Origin: Alphaproteobacteria bacterium
GTDB lineage: Bacteria > Pseudomonadota > Alphaproteobacteria > Geminicoccales > Geminicoccaceae
Direction of reading: 5' to 3'
DNA length: 64,000 nt
Assembly (NCBI GenBank): GCA_027045875.1
Contig: JALUAG010000018.1
Location: forward strand, 21,165-85,164
Under the pieces are notes generated by a model. That model made no database searches and was not told the origin of the DNA. It saw only the letters and a program-made list of their open reading frames with translations. A program made the position numbers and the translations under genes. Below are positions 32,762 through 41,889 of this stretch, piece by piece (the stretch's first letter is position 1; every line of letters begins with the position of its first letter).

Positions 32762-33442
32762 TCAGCCCCCGTTCCCCTCCCCGCCCGTTTCCGCTCCGGC
32801 CGGCCCGCCCCTGAAATCCAGACCGACGAGATAGATCTCGGTCGAACCGCTGCGTGTCGCCGCCGGCCGCACCAGCTTGCAGCGCCCGAACAGTGGCCGC
32901 GCCATCCCCGTCACCAGCGTATCGGCGCCGTGGAGGAGCTTGAGCACCAGGGCACCGCCCGGTCGGAGCACGGAGCTCGCGAACGCCAGCACCGCCTCGG
33001 CCGCAGCCTCGGCCCGCAGCCGGTCGACCGTGCGGCGCCCGGTGGCGTCGGGCGCGAGGTCGCTCAGTACGAGGTCGCAGCCGCCGCCGAGCATCCGGTG
33101 AAGCCGTGCCCGGGTTTTCTCCTCGAGAAAATCCCCCCGCAGGAAGCGGACGCCTTCGACGGATCGCATCGGCAGCAGGTCGACCGCCACCACGCGACAG
33201 CCACGGCCGGCCGCGTACTGGCTCCAGCTACCCGGCGCCGCCCCGAGATCGAGCACCGTCGCCCCCCTGCGCAGCAGGCGGAACCGGCGGTCGATCTCCT
33301 CGAGCTTGTAGACCGAGCGGGCGCGATAGCCCTGTTCCTTCGCCCGCCGTACCAGCGGATCCCGGTGCTGGCGCTGTAACCAGCGGGAGGAGGAGGCGCT
33401 GCGGCCGCGCCGGCGCGGCCGCCGGACACCGGTTCCGCTCAT
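32762..33442 (-). CDS. rlmE: 23S rRNA (uridine2552-2'-O)-methyltransferase RlmE
   Basis: 226 aa, close to the E. coli RlmE/FtsJ length. The catalytic K-D-K-E tetrad is visible in order: SVYKLEEID, LSDLAPD, LVLKLL and STEIYLV. The SAM-binding site is TVLDLGAAPGSWSQYAAGR. The N-terminus is arginine-rich with QHRDPLVRRAKEQGYRARSVYKL, as usual. It methylates U2552 in the A loop of the large ribosomal subunit. Its ATG overlaps the stop of the Ppx/GppA gene by 4 bp, a conserved alphaproteobacterial gene order. Confidence 0.95.
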   Translation of the reverse strand: MSGTGVRRPRRRGRSASSSRWLQRQHRDPLVRRAKEQGYRARSVYKLEEIDRRFRLLRRGATVLDLGAAPGSWSQYAAGRGCRVVAVDLLPMRSVEGVRFLRGDFLEEKTRARLHRMLGGGCDLVLSDLAPDATGRRTVDRLRAEAAAEAVLAFASSVLRPGGALVLKLLHGADTLVTGMARPLFGRCKLVRPAATRSGSTEIYLVGLDFRGGPAGAETGGEGNGG

Positions 33443-34461
33443 GCGACCGGGGCGTCCGAGAGGGCGAGATCGAGGTCCTGACCCAGCATCTCGGCGAGAA
33501 TCCCCTCGCGCACGCCGCGATCCGCCACCCGCAGACGCTCCACCGGCCAGCGCCGGTGAACCGCCTCCAGAATGGCGCAGCCGGCCATGACGAGGTCCGC
33601 GCGGCCGCGACCGATGCAGGGGTAGGCCGCCCGCCCCGCCCGATCGAGCCGCCGCAGCCTCTCCGCCACCTCCGAGAGGGCGGCGAAGCTCACCCGCACC
33701 CCGTCCACCCGCCGCCGGTCGTAGCGCCGGAGCCCCAGATGGATGGCCGCCAACGTGGTCACCGTGCCCGACGTCCCCAGCATCTGGATGGTGTGGGCGT
33801 CACCGTTGGCCGAGGGCGGCATGCCGCTCGCCTCGACGAGGCGGCCGACGATGGCCATCATCTGTCGGTAGGCCCGTTCGTCGGCCCCGTCCCCGCAGCT
33901 TTCCGAAAGCGTGACCACCCCCACCGGCAGGGAGTAGGCGCGGCCCCGGAAGCCGGCGGCGCGGGAGCGCCGCTCGAGCCAGAAGATCTCGGTACTGCCG
34001 CCGCCGATGTCGAGGAGCAGCACCCGTTCGGCGTCCCGTTCGACGAGCGGTGCGCAGCCCAGCATGGCGAGCCGTGCCTCCTCGTCGTGGTCGAGGATCT
34101 CGAGGGATAGACCGGTGGCCTCCCGCACCCGCTCCACGAACACCCGGCCGTTGGCGGCCCGCCGACAGGCCTCGGTCGCGACGCAGCGCACCCGCTTGGC
34201 CCCGGTACCGGCGATCAGCCGTGCGCAGACGGACAGCGCGGCGATGGTGCGCATCATGGCCGCCTCCTCGAGCCGACCACTGGCGGCCAGCCCCTCGCCC
34301 AGCCGGGTGATCCTCGAAAAGCTGCGCACCACCCGAAAGCCGCGGTCCTCGGGCTCAACCACCAGAAGACGACAGTTGTTGGTGCCGAGATCCAGCGCCG
34401 CCAGACGCTCCCGTTCCGGCCGTCGCCGCCCCCCCGCTCCTGTCGTCCGATGGTTCTTCAT
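33439..34461 (-). CDS. ppx: Ppx/GppA phosphatase family protein
   Basis: 340 aa. ASKHA motifs: AALDLGTNNCRLLVVEP (phosphate 1), LLDIGGGSTEIFWLERR (phosphate 2), GTSGTVTTLAAIHLGL and RGRADLVMAGCAILEAV. Only the two ASKHA subdomains are present, without the HD-like C-terminal half of E. coli Ppx, as in many alphaproteobacterial members. The family releases phosphate from polyphosphate or converts pppGpp to ppGpp; which applies is not clear. The ATG at 34461 is followed by a short basic lead before the conserved start. It is coupled to rlmE and divergent from the lipoprotein gene (about 200 bp, no other feature seen). Confidence 0.92.
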   Translation of the reverse strand: MKNHRTTGAGGRRRPERERLAALDLGTNNCRLLVVEPEDRGFRVVRSFSRITRLGEGLAASGRLEEAAMMRTIAALSVCARLIAGTGAKRVRCVATEACRRAANGRVFVERVREATGLSLEILDHDEEARLAMLGCAPLVERDAERVLLLDIGGGSTEIFWLERRSRAAGFRGRAYSLPVGVVTLSESCGDGADERAYRQMMAIVGRLVEASGMPPSANGDAHTIQMLGTSGTVTTLAAIHLGLRRYDRRRVDGVRVSFAALSEVAERLRRLDRAGRAAYPCIGRGRADLVMAGCAILEAVHRRWPVERLRVADRGVREGILAEMLGQDLDLALSDAPVA

Positions 34462-34662
34462 GCCGTGCCTGCCGCCTCCTCGGGCGCGCCATAGTAGAAC
34501 GCCGTCCGCGCGGCGCAAGCCGTCGCGCCACCGCCACACCGCTTGCTGCGAACGTCCCGGACTGCTACGCCGGAGGCGGCCTCGCCGGGGCTCGTCGCCG
34601 GGTGCGGACGCGGTTCCGGAACGCCGATGCCGATCGTCACGCCAAGCCTGGAAGCGGTCCGT

Positions 34663-35235
34663 ATGAGCAGCGCGAACTCCCTGTCCGATCCGGGTGATGC
34701 CGTCCGACGCGATGCCCGCCGGCACCGCGCCGGTCGCGGCCCTGCCGTGGCCGTCGCCCTGGGGTATCTTCTCGTGGCCTGCACGAGCAGTCCCGAGCCG
34801 GTGACGGTACGCTGCCCCAAGGTGGCGGTCGTCTACGGACTGGATGCCGTCGAGCCGCTGCAGACGCGCGGGCGCAGCCTGCCGGCCGAGGCGCGACTGC
34901 AGGGCCTGCAGGGGAGCTGCGGCTACGACGCCGCCGGACTCGCGCTCGACTACAGCCTGGACATCCTCGTCCGGCCCCGGGCACCGCTGGCACCCACCAG
35001 CATCGACCTGCCCTATTTCGTCGCCGTAGCCGCACCCGACGGTCGGATCATCGACAAGCAGGTGTTCACCGCCCGCATCGCCCTCGATGGCAAGGCCCCC
35101 ACGGGCAGCCGCGAGCGCATCGTCCAGACGCTCGCAGGCGTGGGGCCGGACGAAGGACCCGGTTATCGGGTGCTGATCGGCTTCGAACTGCCACGGGAGC
35201 GGGCGATCGAGCAGTGGCGCCGGCGCGGGATCTGA
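34663..35235 (+). CDS. Conserved alphaproteobacterial lipoprotein
   Basis: 190 aa. A lipoprotein signal ends in VALGYLLVACTSS (lipobox LVAC, Cys about residue 39). The mature part begins with VTVRCPKVAVVYGLDAVEPLQTRGR and continues QGLQGSCGYDAAGLALDYSLDI, which I recognise as a conserved, uncharacterised alphaproteobacterial lipoprotein type with a beta-rich domain. No enzyme motif is seen. ATG 34663 is preferred; in-frame ATGs at 34543 and 34627 would give an overlong lead. The DUF123 gene starts inside its last codons on the same strand. Confidence 0.7.
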   Translation: MSSANSLSDPGDAVRRDARRHRAGRGPAVAVALGYLLVACTSSPEPVTVRCPKVAVVYGLDAVEPLQTRGRSLPAEARLQGLQGSCGYDAAGLALDYSLDILVRPRAPLAPTSIDLPYFVAVAAPDGRIIDKQVFTARIALDGKAPTGSRERIVQTLAGVGPDEGPGYRVLIGFELPRERAIEQWRRRGI

Positions 35236-36005
35236 GGCGTGCGGCCGCCTCCCCCGGCGACTGGCTGGGAGTGCGACCGCCACACGGTGCCTACATCCTC
35301 CTTCTCCGCACCTCCCGACCGGTACCGGTACCGGCGCGGCTCCCGGGCGGCCCCCTGCCGCCGGGTCTCTACGCCTATTGCGGAAGCGCGCGCGGAGCAG
35401 GTGGCATCCGGGCCCGCTGCCTGCGACACCTGCGCGGGACGGTGCGGCCACACTGGCACGTCGACCGGCTGTGCCGGGCGGCGATCGCCGGCCTCGCGCT
35501 GCCCTTTCCCGGCGATCGGGAATGCCGGCTTCTGGCCGTCCTCCTGGAGCAGCCCGGTACGCAGGTCGCCCGCCCGCGCTTCGGCAGCAGCGACTGCCGG
35601 CGCTGCCCGAGCCATCTGCTGGCCCTCGAAGACCCGGATCCGGTGCTGGCGGTGCGCGCCCGCCACGACGCCGGCTCAGCGCTGCCGGCTCTCGCCTTCC
35701 GGCGCGGGCGGCGTGGGCGGCGGCTCTTCGTCGTCGAACAGGATGCGCTCGGCGGCGCCGTCGAGATCCTCGAACTGGCCGCTGCGCAGGGCCCAAAGGA
35801 AGGCGAGCAGGCCGGCGAGACCCAGTGCCAGCGCGATCGGCACGAGATAGACCAGAACGTCCATGCGTCTCGCCCCCGAAGGTTGCCGCGAACGGACCTA
35901 ACTTGGCCCCGGCCGGCCGCCGGGCAAGACGGGGGCGTCGGCCCGAACGGTGCGACCGAAGCGCCCGCCGGACCCTTCGGATCGTTGCATCCGGGCCGCC
36001 GCTGA
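35214..36005 (+). CDS. DUF123 (GIY-YIG-like) family protein with long C-terminal extension
   Basis: The frame is 263 aa, but the DUF123 domain spans only about residues 20-138: GAYILLLRT, PPGLYAYCGSARGAGGIRARCLRHLR, HWHVDRL and FGSSDCRRCPSHLLAL, a GIY-YIG-type fold. The family is small (about 140 aa) and uncharacterised; some members are fused to endonuclease III. The remaining 125 residues have no stop yet look like antisense of the ccoS gene on the other strand, so the true 3' end is doubtful; a lost stop or frameshift after residue 138 is possible. The GTG start at 35214 overlaps the lipoprotein gene by 22 bp; GTG 35271 is an alternative. Confidence 0.65.
   Translation: MAPARDLRRAAASPGDWLGVRPPHGAYILLLRTSRPVPVPARLPGGPLPPGLYAYCGSARGAGGIRARCLRHLRGTVRPHWHVDRLCRAAIAGLALPFPGDRECRLLAVLLEQPGTQVARPRFGSSDCRRCPSHLLALEDPDPVLAVRARHDAGSALPALAFRRGRRGRRLFVVEQDALGGAVEILELAAAQGPKEGEQAGETQCQRDRHEIDQNVHASRPRRLPRTDLTWPRPAAGQDGGVGPNGATEAPAGPFGSLHPGRR
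35676..35864 (-). CDS. ccoS: CcoS, cbb3-type cytochrome oxidase maturation protein
   Basis: 62 aa, the normal size. MDVLVYLVPIALALGLAGLLAFLWALRSGQFEDLDGAAERILFDDEEPP is diagnostic: one membrane helix followed by the conserved WxLxSGQFDDLDGxxxRIL-DDD segment. CcoS is needed for heme or cofactor insertion into cbb3 oxidase. The ccoNOQP and ccoGHI genes that usually accompany it are absent from the window, so it is a detached member. It lies wholly antisense to the 3' tail of the DUF123 frame and is divergent from paaE (181 bp). Confidence 0.92.
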   Translation of the reverse strand: MDVLVYLVPIALALGLAGLLAFLWALRSGQFEDLDGAAERILFDDEEPPPTPPAPEGESRQR

Positions 36006-36045
36006 CGCAATGAACGGGGCGAACGGGAGGGAGTTCCGCGAAAAG

Positions 36046-37128
36046 ATGCCACGCTTCCATCCACTCATCGTCGCCGAGGTCCGCAGGGAGACCCCGGACT
36101 GCGTTTCCGTCTCCTTTTCGGTGCCGACGGACTTGCGGGAACGGTTCCGTTTCACCCAGGGCCAGCACGTGATCCTGCGTGCGGAGATCGATGGCGAGGA
36201 GCTGAGGCGGACCTATTCCATCTGCTCCGCGGTCGACGAGGGCGAGCTCCGCATCGCCGTCAAGCGGCAGCCGCACGGGCGTTTCTCGGGCTGGTTCCAC
36301 GACCGCCTCCGTCCGGGCGACCGGATCGACGTCATGCCGCCGCGGGGTCGCTTCTTCGTGCCGCTGGACCCGGACGCGGCGCGCACCTACGTGGCCTTCG
36401 TCGCCGGCTCGGGCATCACGCCGGTGATCTCCATCCTCAAGACCACGCTCGCCCGCGAGCCTCGGAGCCGCTTCGTCCTCTTCTACGGCAACCGCGACGT
36501 CGGATCGATCATCTTCCGGGAGGAGCTCGAGGACCTCAAGAACCGCTACATGACCCGCTTCGCCCTCCATCACGTGCTGTCGGCCGAGGTCTCGGACGTG
36601 ATGGAGCTGTTCTCCGGCCGCATCACTCCGGACAAGCTGCGTGCCTGGTCCGGCCGCCTGTTCCGCCCGGCCGAGGTCGATGCCTGGTTCCTCTGCGGCC
36701 CGGCCCCGATGATCCAGGACCTGGCCGACACCCTGGTCGAACTCGGGGTCGAGAAACCGCGGCTGCACTACGAGTACTTCACCACCGCCGGCAACCGGCC
36801 GCGCCAGGCCCGCCATGCTTCGCCGCCCGTCGAGGCCGTCGGCGAGGAGGCTGAGGTCACGCTCCTCCTGGACGGCCAGCGCCACGGCTTCACCCTCGCC
36901 TTCAACAGCGAGACGATCCTGGACGCGGCCATCGCGCGGGGGATCGAGCCACCCTATTCCTGCAAGGCGGGGGTCTGCTCGACCTGCCGGGCCCGGGTCG
37001 TCGAGGGCAAGGTGGACATGGCGGTGAACTACGCCCTCGAGGACCGGGAGGTGGAGCGGGGCTTCGTCCTCACCTGCCAGGCCCGCCCGCTGACCGCGCG
37101 GATCACGCTCGACTACGACGAGAGCTGA
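36046..37128 (+). CDS. paaE: PaaE-type phenylacetyl-CoA epoxidase reductase subunit (FNR-2Fe-2S)
   Basis: 360 aa. An FNR-like module: RRTYSICS (FAD), GRFSGWFHDRLRPGDRIDVMPPRGRFFV, FVAGSGITPVISILKTTL (NAD(P)H) and WFLCGPAPMIQDL. A plant-type ferredoxin domain follows, with CKAGVCSTCRARVVEGKVDM and a later Cys in GFVLTCQARP. The block SCKAGVCSTCR plus VDMAVNYALEDREVERGFVLTCQ is characteristic of PaaE rather than of other FNR-ferredoxin fusions. It would pass electrons from NADPH to a di-iron oxygenase, but no paaABCD genes adjoin it. The ATG at 36046 has GGGAGGGAG 12 bases upstream. Confidence 0.82.
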   Translation: MPRFHPLIVAEVRRETPDCVSVSFSVPTDLRERFRFTQGQHVILRAEIDGEELRRTYSICSAVDEGELRIAVKRQPHGRFSGWFHDRLRPGDRIDVMPPRGRFFVPLDPDAARTYVAFVAGSGITPVISILKTTLAREPRSRFVLFYGNRDVGSIIFREELEDLKNRYMTRFALHHVLSAEVSDVMELFSGRITPDKLRAWSGRLFRPAEVDAWFLCGPAPMIQDLADTLVELGVEKPRLHYEYFTTAGNRPRQARHASPPVEAVGEEAEVTLLLDGQRHGFTLAFNSETILDAAIARGIEPPYSCKAGVCSTCRARVVEGKVDMAVNYALEDREVERGFVLTCQARPLTARITLDYDES

Positions 37129-38020
37129 TCCGGCGCCGCCGGCGGATCCACGAGCCGCCGGCGAACACCGTCGCGAGGCCCGCCCAGATCAGAACGAGGG
37201 CGAGCCCTTCCCCCGGCCGCAACGGACCGGAAAGCACCGCGCCGTGGAACGCACGGCGCAGCTCGAGGCTCGTCCAGAGCAGGACCATGAGCGCCGCCGC
37301 CCCACCGGCGAGGCGCGAGGGGATGCGTTCTCCCGCAGGTCGGCCGCGGGCGAGGCGGGCCAGCAGCAGGGCCGGTACGAGATAGCCGGGCAGCAGCGCG
37401 TTGGCGATCGGCCAGAGCCCCACCTCGAAGCCGGAGAGGAGCGGATTGGCCCCGCCGGCGAGCAGCGCCGCCAGGGGTTCCACCGTCGGCAGCAGGGCGG
37501 CCACCGCCATCCGGCGGAGAACATGTGGCGCGGCCGTCTCCCGGCCCAGGGCGTCGAGGGTGCCGGCGAGCAGCAGCCAGACGGAAAGCCGCAGGCCGGC
37601 GAAGACGAGAGCATGGTCCGGAACCGCCAGCGCGAGACCGTTGACCACCACGATCGCCACCGCCAGCGCGGTGAGGAACGCGAGGTCACGGGCGGCCCCC
37701 ACGATCCGCGCCGCCCACGGGGCCGTCGCGGCGAGGCTCCGGACCGCCGGGATCAGCAGAACGGCCGGCGGCAGGTAGGCGGCGGTCAGGGTCGCGAGGT
37801 TCTCGCCTCCCGCCGTCCCGGCGCGCCACGCCCGCCACAGCAGCAGCAGGGTGGCGGCGACGGCGGCGCTCGCCGCGCCTGCGGCGAGCGCCGAGCGCGG
37901 CAGACGCCGGCAGGTGGAGGCCATGAGGCAGGCGGCGAGCGCGAGCGCGAGGGAGGGCCAGCCGTCGAGGAAGGCGGACAGGAACAGCCGGGCGAGGGAT
38001 GTCGCCGAAGCACCCGTCAC
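37103..38020 (-). pseudogene. DUF2339 membrane protein remnant
   Basis: The open frame is 305 aa with eight or more hydrophobic helices. The second half (NPLLSGFEVGLWPIANALLPGYLVPALLLARLA, then LWTSLELRRAFHGAVLSGP) resembles the late part of DUF2339 proteins, which are normally around 800-1000 aa. The long N-terminal part is missing, and the final helices (the LKVFLxD region) are cut off: the frame ends in an arginine-rich tail overlapping the last 26 bp of paaE on the other strand. I read this as a fragment left by deletion at both ends. A short, functional membrane protein remains possible. Low-confidence family match from memory. Confidence 0.5.
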
Positions 38021-38133
38021 CGCCGCCGCTCCGGGCCGGCTCGACAGACGGGGCGGCCTCGATATAGTCCGCAGACGCCACCGCCGGCGGGACCGGCATC
38101 GCGACGGGCAGGACAGGCAGCGGGGGGAGTATC

Positions 38134-38574
38134 ATGCGCTATCTTCATACGATGGTCCGCATCAGCGACATGGAGGAGTCCCTGGACTTCTACTGCAACA
38201 AGCTCGGCATGGTGGAAGTCCGCCGCATCGACAACGAGAAGGGACGCTTCACCCTGATCTTCCTTGCCGCGCCCGAGGACGAGGCGAGCGGTCGCGAGCG
38301 CCGCTCCCCCCTGCTCGAGCTCACCTACAACTGGGATCCCGAGACGTACACGGGCGGGCGCAACTTCGGCCATCTCGCCTACGAGGTGGAGAACATCTAC
38401 GAGTTCTGTCGGCGCCTGATGGACCAGGGAGTGACCATCAACCGGCCGCCGCGGGACGGGCGCATGGCCTTCATCCGCTCTCCGGACGGCATCTCCATCG
38501 AGCTCCTGCAGCGCGGCGAGGCGCTGCCCGTGGAGGAGCCCTGGGCCTCGATGCCCAACGTCGGGACCTGGTAG
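38134..38574 (+). CDS. gloA: Lactoylglutathione lyase (glyoxalase I)
   Basis: 146 aa. A VOC-fold metalloenzyme with the GloA pattern: [25 protein letters not shown] (His5 ligand), [26 protein letters not shown] (Glu and His ligands) and [20 protein letters not shown] (Glu ligand). It converts the methylglyoxal-glutathione hemithioacetal into lactoylglutathione; the shorter Ni2+-type without insertions fits this sequence. GGGGGAG lies before the ATG. It ends 12 bp from the putA stop (convergent). Confidence 0.95.
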   Translation: MRYLHTMVRISDMEESLDFYCNKLGMVEVRRIDNEKGRFTLIFLAAPEDEASGRERRSPLLELTYNWDPETYTGGRNFGHLAYEVENIYEFCRRLMDQGVTINRPPRDGRMAFIRSPDGISIELLQRGEALPVEEPWASMPNVGTW

Positions 38575-38586
38575 GAGCGTCCTCAC

Positions 38587-41500
38587 CTACCAGCGATCGC
38601 CCGCCTCCACGAGGAGCGTCGCGTTGCCGCCGGCGGCGGCGGTGTTGGTGGCCACCACCTGCTCCTGGGCGAAGCGTGTCAGATAGGCGGGACCACCCGC
38701 CTTGAAGCCGGTCCCGGAGAGGCCGCTGCCACCGAAGGGCTGGGTGCCGACCACCGCGCCGATCATGTTGCGGTTGACGTAGACGTTGCCGACCGCGAGG
38801 CGATCGACGATGCGGTCGATGGTGCGCTGGATGCGGCTGTGGACGCCGAGGGTTAGGCCGTAGCCGGTGCCGGCGATGGCGTCCAGCAACGGATCGAGGG
38901 CGTCCGCACGGTAACGGACGAGGTGCAGGATCGGTCCGAACACCTCGCTCCGGAGCTCCTCGGCGGCATCGAGCTCGAGGATCTGCGGGGCGAGAAAGAG
39001 GCCCTTGCGCGGCAGCGGCATGCGCATCTCGCCGCGGAAGCGGAACCGCGCCCGTCCTTCCATTGAAGAGAGATGCCGGCGCAGGCGCTCCAGCGCCTCC
39101 TCGTCGATCACCGGCCCCATGTCGGTGGCGGGATCGCGGGGATCGCCGAGACGCAGTTCACGGGCCGCGCCGACGATCATCGTCAGCAACTCGTCCGCGA
39201 CGTCCTCCTGGATACAGAGCAGCCGCAGGGCGGAACAGCGCTGGCCGGTCGAACGGAAGGCGCTCGTGAGCACGTCGTCGGTGACCTGCTCGGCGAGGGC
39301 CGTGGCATCCACGATCATGGCGTTGATGCCGCCGGTTTCGGCGATCAGCGGCACGATCGGGGCGTCGCGCGCCGCGAGGGCCCGGTTGATCCGCCAGGCG
39401 GTCTCGGTCGAGCCCGTGAAGGCGACGCCGGCGCAGCGCGGATGCGCGACCAGCGCGGCCCCGATCGTGCCGTCGCCCGGCAGGTAGTGGAGGGCGTCCG
39501 CCGGCACCCCCGCCTCGTGCAGGAGGCGCACCGTCTCGAAGGCGACGAGGGGCGTCTGCTCGGCCGGCTTGGCGACCACCGCGTTGCCCGCCGCCAGCGC
39601 CGCCGCCACCTGGCCGGTGAAGATGGCGAGCGGGAAGTTCCAGGGGGAGATGCAGACGAACACGCCCCTGCCCCGCCAGCCGTAGAGGTTCTCCTCCCCG
39701 GTGGGTCCGGGCATCCTTCGCCGCTCGCCGAAGAGCCGCCGTGCCCGCGCCGCGTAATAGCGGAGAAAATCCACCGCTTCCCGCACCTCGGCCACCCCGT
39801 CGGCGAGCGTCCTGCCGGCCTCGAGGGCGATCAGCCCCACGAAGCGCGGCCGTCGCGCCTCCAGCAGATCGGCGGCGCGCTCGAGGGCCGACGCCCGCGC
39901 CTCGACCGGCCGCCGCGACCAGCGCTCGAACCCGCGCGCCGCCGCTCGCATGGCGGCATCCACCGCCGCCGCGGACGCTTCTTCCACCGTTCCGATCACG
40001 AGCTCGCGGTCGGCGGGGCTGCGGACCTCCCGCGCCCGACCCGCGAGTTCCCCGCCGTCAACGAGCGGCCTCGCCGGCCGCTCCACCGGCAGCGGCCGCC
40101 GCATGCCGGCGAGCAGGCGTTCGAGCGATCGGCGCTCGCCGAAGTCGATGCCGGCCGAGTTGCGCCGTTCGGGCATGTAGAGGTCGCGCGGCAGCGGGAT
40201 CTTCGGATGGCGTGCCCGCTTCGGATCGCCGATCAGTCGCGCCGGCCGCACCAGGAGCCGGTCGATCGGCACCGAGCGGTCGCGCACCACGCTCACGAAG
40301 GAGGAATTGGCACCGTTCTCGAGGAGCCGACGCACGAGATAGGCGAGGAGATCGCGATGGCCGCCGACCGGGGCGTAGATCCGGCAGGGAAGGCGCGGGC
40401 CGTTCTCGGACACCGCCTGGTAGAGGGCCTCGCCCATGCCGTGGAGGCGCTGGAACTCGTAGTCGCGGTCGCCGCTGCCGGCGAGCTCCATGATGGTGGC
40501 CACGGTAAGGGCGTTGTGGGTGGCGAACTGCGGGTAGATGCGCCGACGGGCGGCGAGCAGCCGGCGCACGCAGGCGAGATAGCAGAGGTCGGTGGCCGAC
40601 TTGCGGGTGAACACCGGATAGTCCTCGAGACCGCGTTCCTGGGCGCGCTTGATCTCGGTGTCCCAGTAGGCGCCCTTGACGAGCCGGACCATGAAGCGGC
40701 GATCGAGCCGCTCGGCCAGCTCGACGATCCAGTCCACCACCGCCGGGGCGCGCTTCTGGTAGGCCTGGACGGCGAGACCGAACCCCTCCCAGCCGGCGAG
40801 CGAGGGATCGGCCGCCACGCTGCCGATCACCTCGAGCGAGATCTCGAGACGGTCCGCCTCCTCGGCGTCGACGGTGAAGCCGAGATCCCGGTCGCGGGCC
40901 ATGCGGGCGAGCTCGAGCAGCCGCGGCACGAGCTCGCGCATCACCCGGTCGCGCTGCGGGGCCTCGTAGCGCGGATGGAGGGCCGACAGCTTGACCGAGA
41001 TGCCCGGACGCTCCGGCAGCGCGAGATCCCCGGCCTCGGCGGCGATCGCCTCGATGGCGGCGGCATAGGCCGCGTGATAGCGGTCGGCGTCGGCCATGGT
41101 ACGGGCGCCCTCGCCCAGCATGTCGTAACTGTGGCGGTAGCCGAGGGAGGCGGCGGCCCGCGCGCGCCGCAGCGCCTCCTCGATGGTCTCGCCGAGCACG
41201 AAGTGATGGCCGAGCACGCGCATCGCCTGCCGGGCGGCGGTGCGCACCGCCGGCTGTCCGAGTCGCCGCACGATGCCGTGCAGGATGGCCTCCGGCGTCT
41301 CCTCGGGGCTCACGATGCGGCTGCCCACGCCCAGCGCCCAGGTGGTCAGCGAGACCAGCCAGGTGTCCGACTTGTGGGGCCGCTCCGCCCATGCGGCGGT
41401 GCCGAGCTTGTCCTCGATCAGGCGGTCGGCGGTCTCGGCGTCCGGCACCCTGAGGAGGGCCTCGGCGAGCACCATCAGCGCGAGGCCTTCCTTGGTGGAA

Positions 41501-41733
41501 AGGCCGTATTCGGCGAGGAAGTCCTCGAGGGCGCCGACGAGGCCGCCGGTTTCGCGGATGTGACGGATGATGCGCGTGGCCTCGCGGTCGATGCGGGCTT
41601 CCGCCCCGGCACCGAGATCGGCCTCCGCCAGGAAACCGCCCACGAGGTCCTCGTCGGCGGGCGCGTAGGCGGCGAGGAAGGGCGGCGGTTCCGCCGTCCC
41701 GACATCGTTCCGATCGGCTCCGGTCGCGACCAT
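38587..41733 (-). CDS. putA: Bifunctional proline dehydrogenase / delta-1-pyrroline-5-carboxylate dehydrogenase
   Basis: 1048 aa: the shorter PutA type without the N-terminal ribbon-helix-helix repressor domain. The PRODH barrel (about 120-500) shows DMLGEGARTMADADRYHAAY, SVKLSALHPRYE and MVRLVKGAYWDTEIKRAQE. The P5C dehydrogenase half (about 560-1040) has ISPWNFPLAIFTGQVAAALAAGNAVVAKPAEQTPL, the Glu in AETGGINAMIVDAT, the catalytic Cys in GQRCSALR, and FGGSGLSGTGFKAGGP at the end. It oxidises proline to glutamate, with FAD electrons going to quinone. Because the DNA-binding domain is absent, it cannot regulate itself. It could finish the breakdown of proline formed by the demethylase encoded at 17594-19639. 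Confidence 0.97.
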   Translation of the reverse strand: MVATGADRNDVGTAEPPPFLAAYAPADEDLVGGFLAEADLGAGAEARIDREATRIIRHIRETGGLVGALEDFLAEYGLSTKEGLALMVLAEALLRVPDAETADRLIEDKLGTAAWAERPHKSDTWLVSLTTWALGVGSRIVSPEETPEAILHGIVRRLGQPAVRTAARQAMRVLGHHFVLGETIEEALRRARAAASLGYRHSYDMLGEGARTMADADRYHAAYAAAIEAIAAEAGDLALPERPGISVKLSALHPRYEAPQRDRVMRELVPRLLELARMARDRDLGFTVDAEEADRLEISLEVIGSVAADPSLAGWEGFGLAVQAYQKRAPAVVDWIVELAERLDRRFMVRLVKGAYWDTEIKRAQERGLEDYPVFTRKSATDLCYLACVRRLLAARRRIYPQFATHNALTVATIMELAGSGDRDYEFQRLHGMGEALYQAVSENGPRLPCRIYAPVGGHRDLLAYLVRRLLENGANSSFVSVVRDRSVPIDRLLVRPARLIGDPKRARHPKIPLPRDLYMPERRNSAGIDFGERRSLERLLAGMRRPLPVERPARPLVDGGELAGRAREVRSPADRELVIGTVEEASAAAVDAAMRAAARGFERWSRRPVEARASALERAADLLEARRPRFVGLIALEAGRTLADGVAEVREAVDFLRYYAARARRLFGERRRMPGPTGEENLYGWRGRGVFVCISPWNFPLAIFTGQVAAALAAGNAVVAKPAEQTPLVAFETVRLLHEAGVPADALHYLPGDGTIGAALVAHPRCAGVAFTGSTETAWRINRALAARDAPIVPLIAETGGINAMIVDATALAEQVTDDVLTSAFRSTGQRCSALRLLCIQEDVADELLTMIVGAARELRLGDPRDPATDMGPVIDEEALERLRRHLSSMEGRARFRFRGEMRMPLPRKGLFLAPQILELDAAEELRSEVFGPILHLVRYRADALDPLLDAIAGTGYGLTLGVHSRIQRTIDRIVDRLAVGNVYVNRNMIGAVVGTQPFGGSGLSGTGFKAGGPAYLTRFAQEQVVATNTAAAGGNATLLVEAGDRW

Positions 41734-41889
41734 GGCTCACACCTTCGTGCGTGCGGGAAACCGGCCCGAAGGTAGCATCGCCACGTCCCCGCCGTCATCC
41801 GCCGAGACGACGGACCGCCGCCGGGACCGGTCCCGGCGGCGGCCGCGGGGCGACGACGGTGTCGCGCTCCCTCCTCCTCGGCAGGGCAC

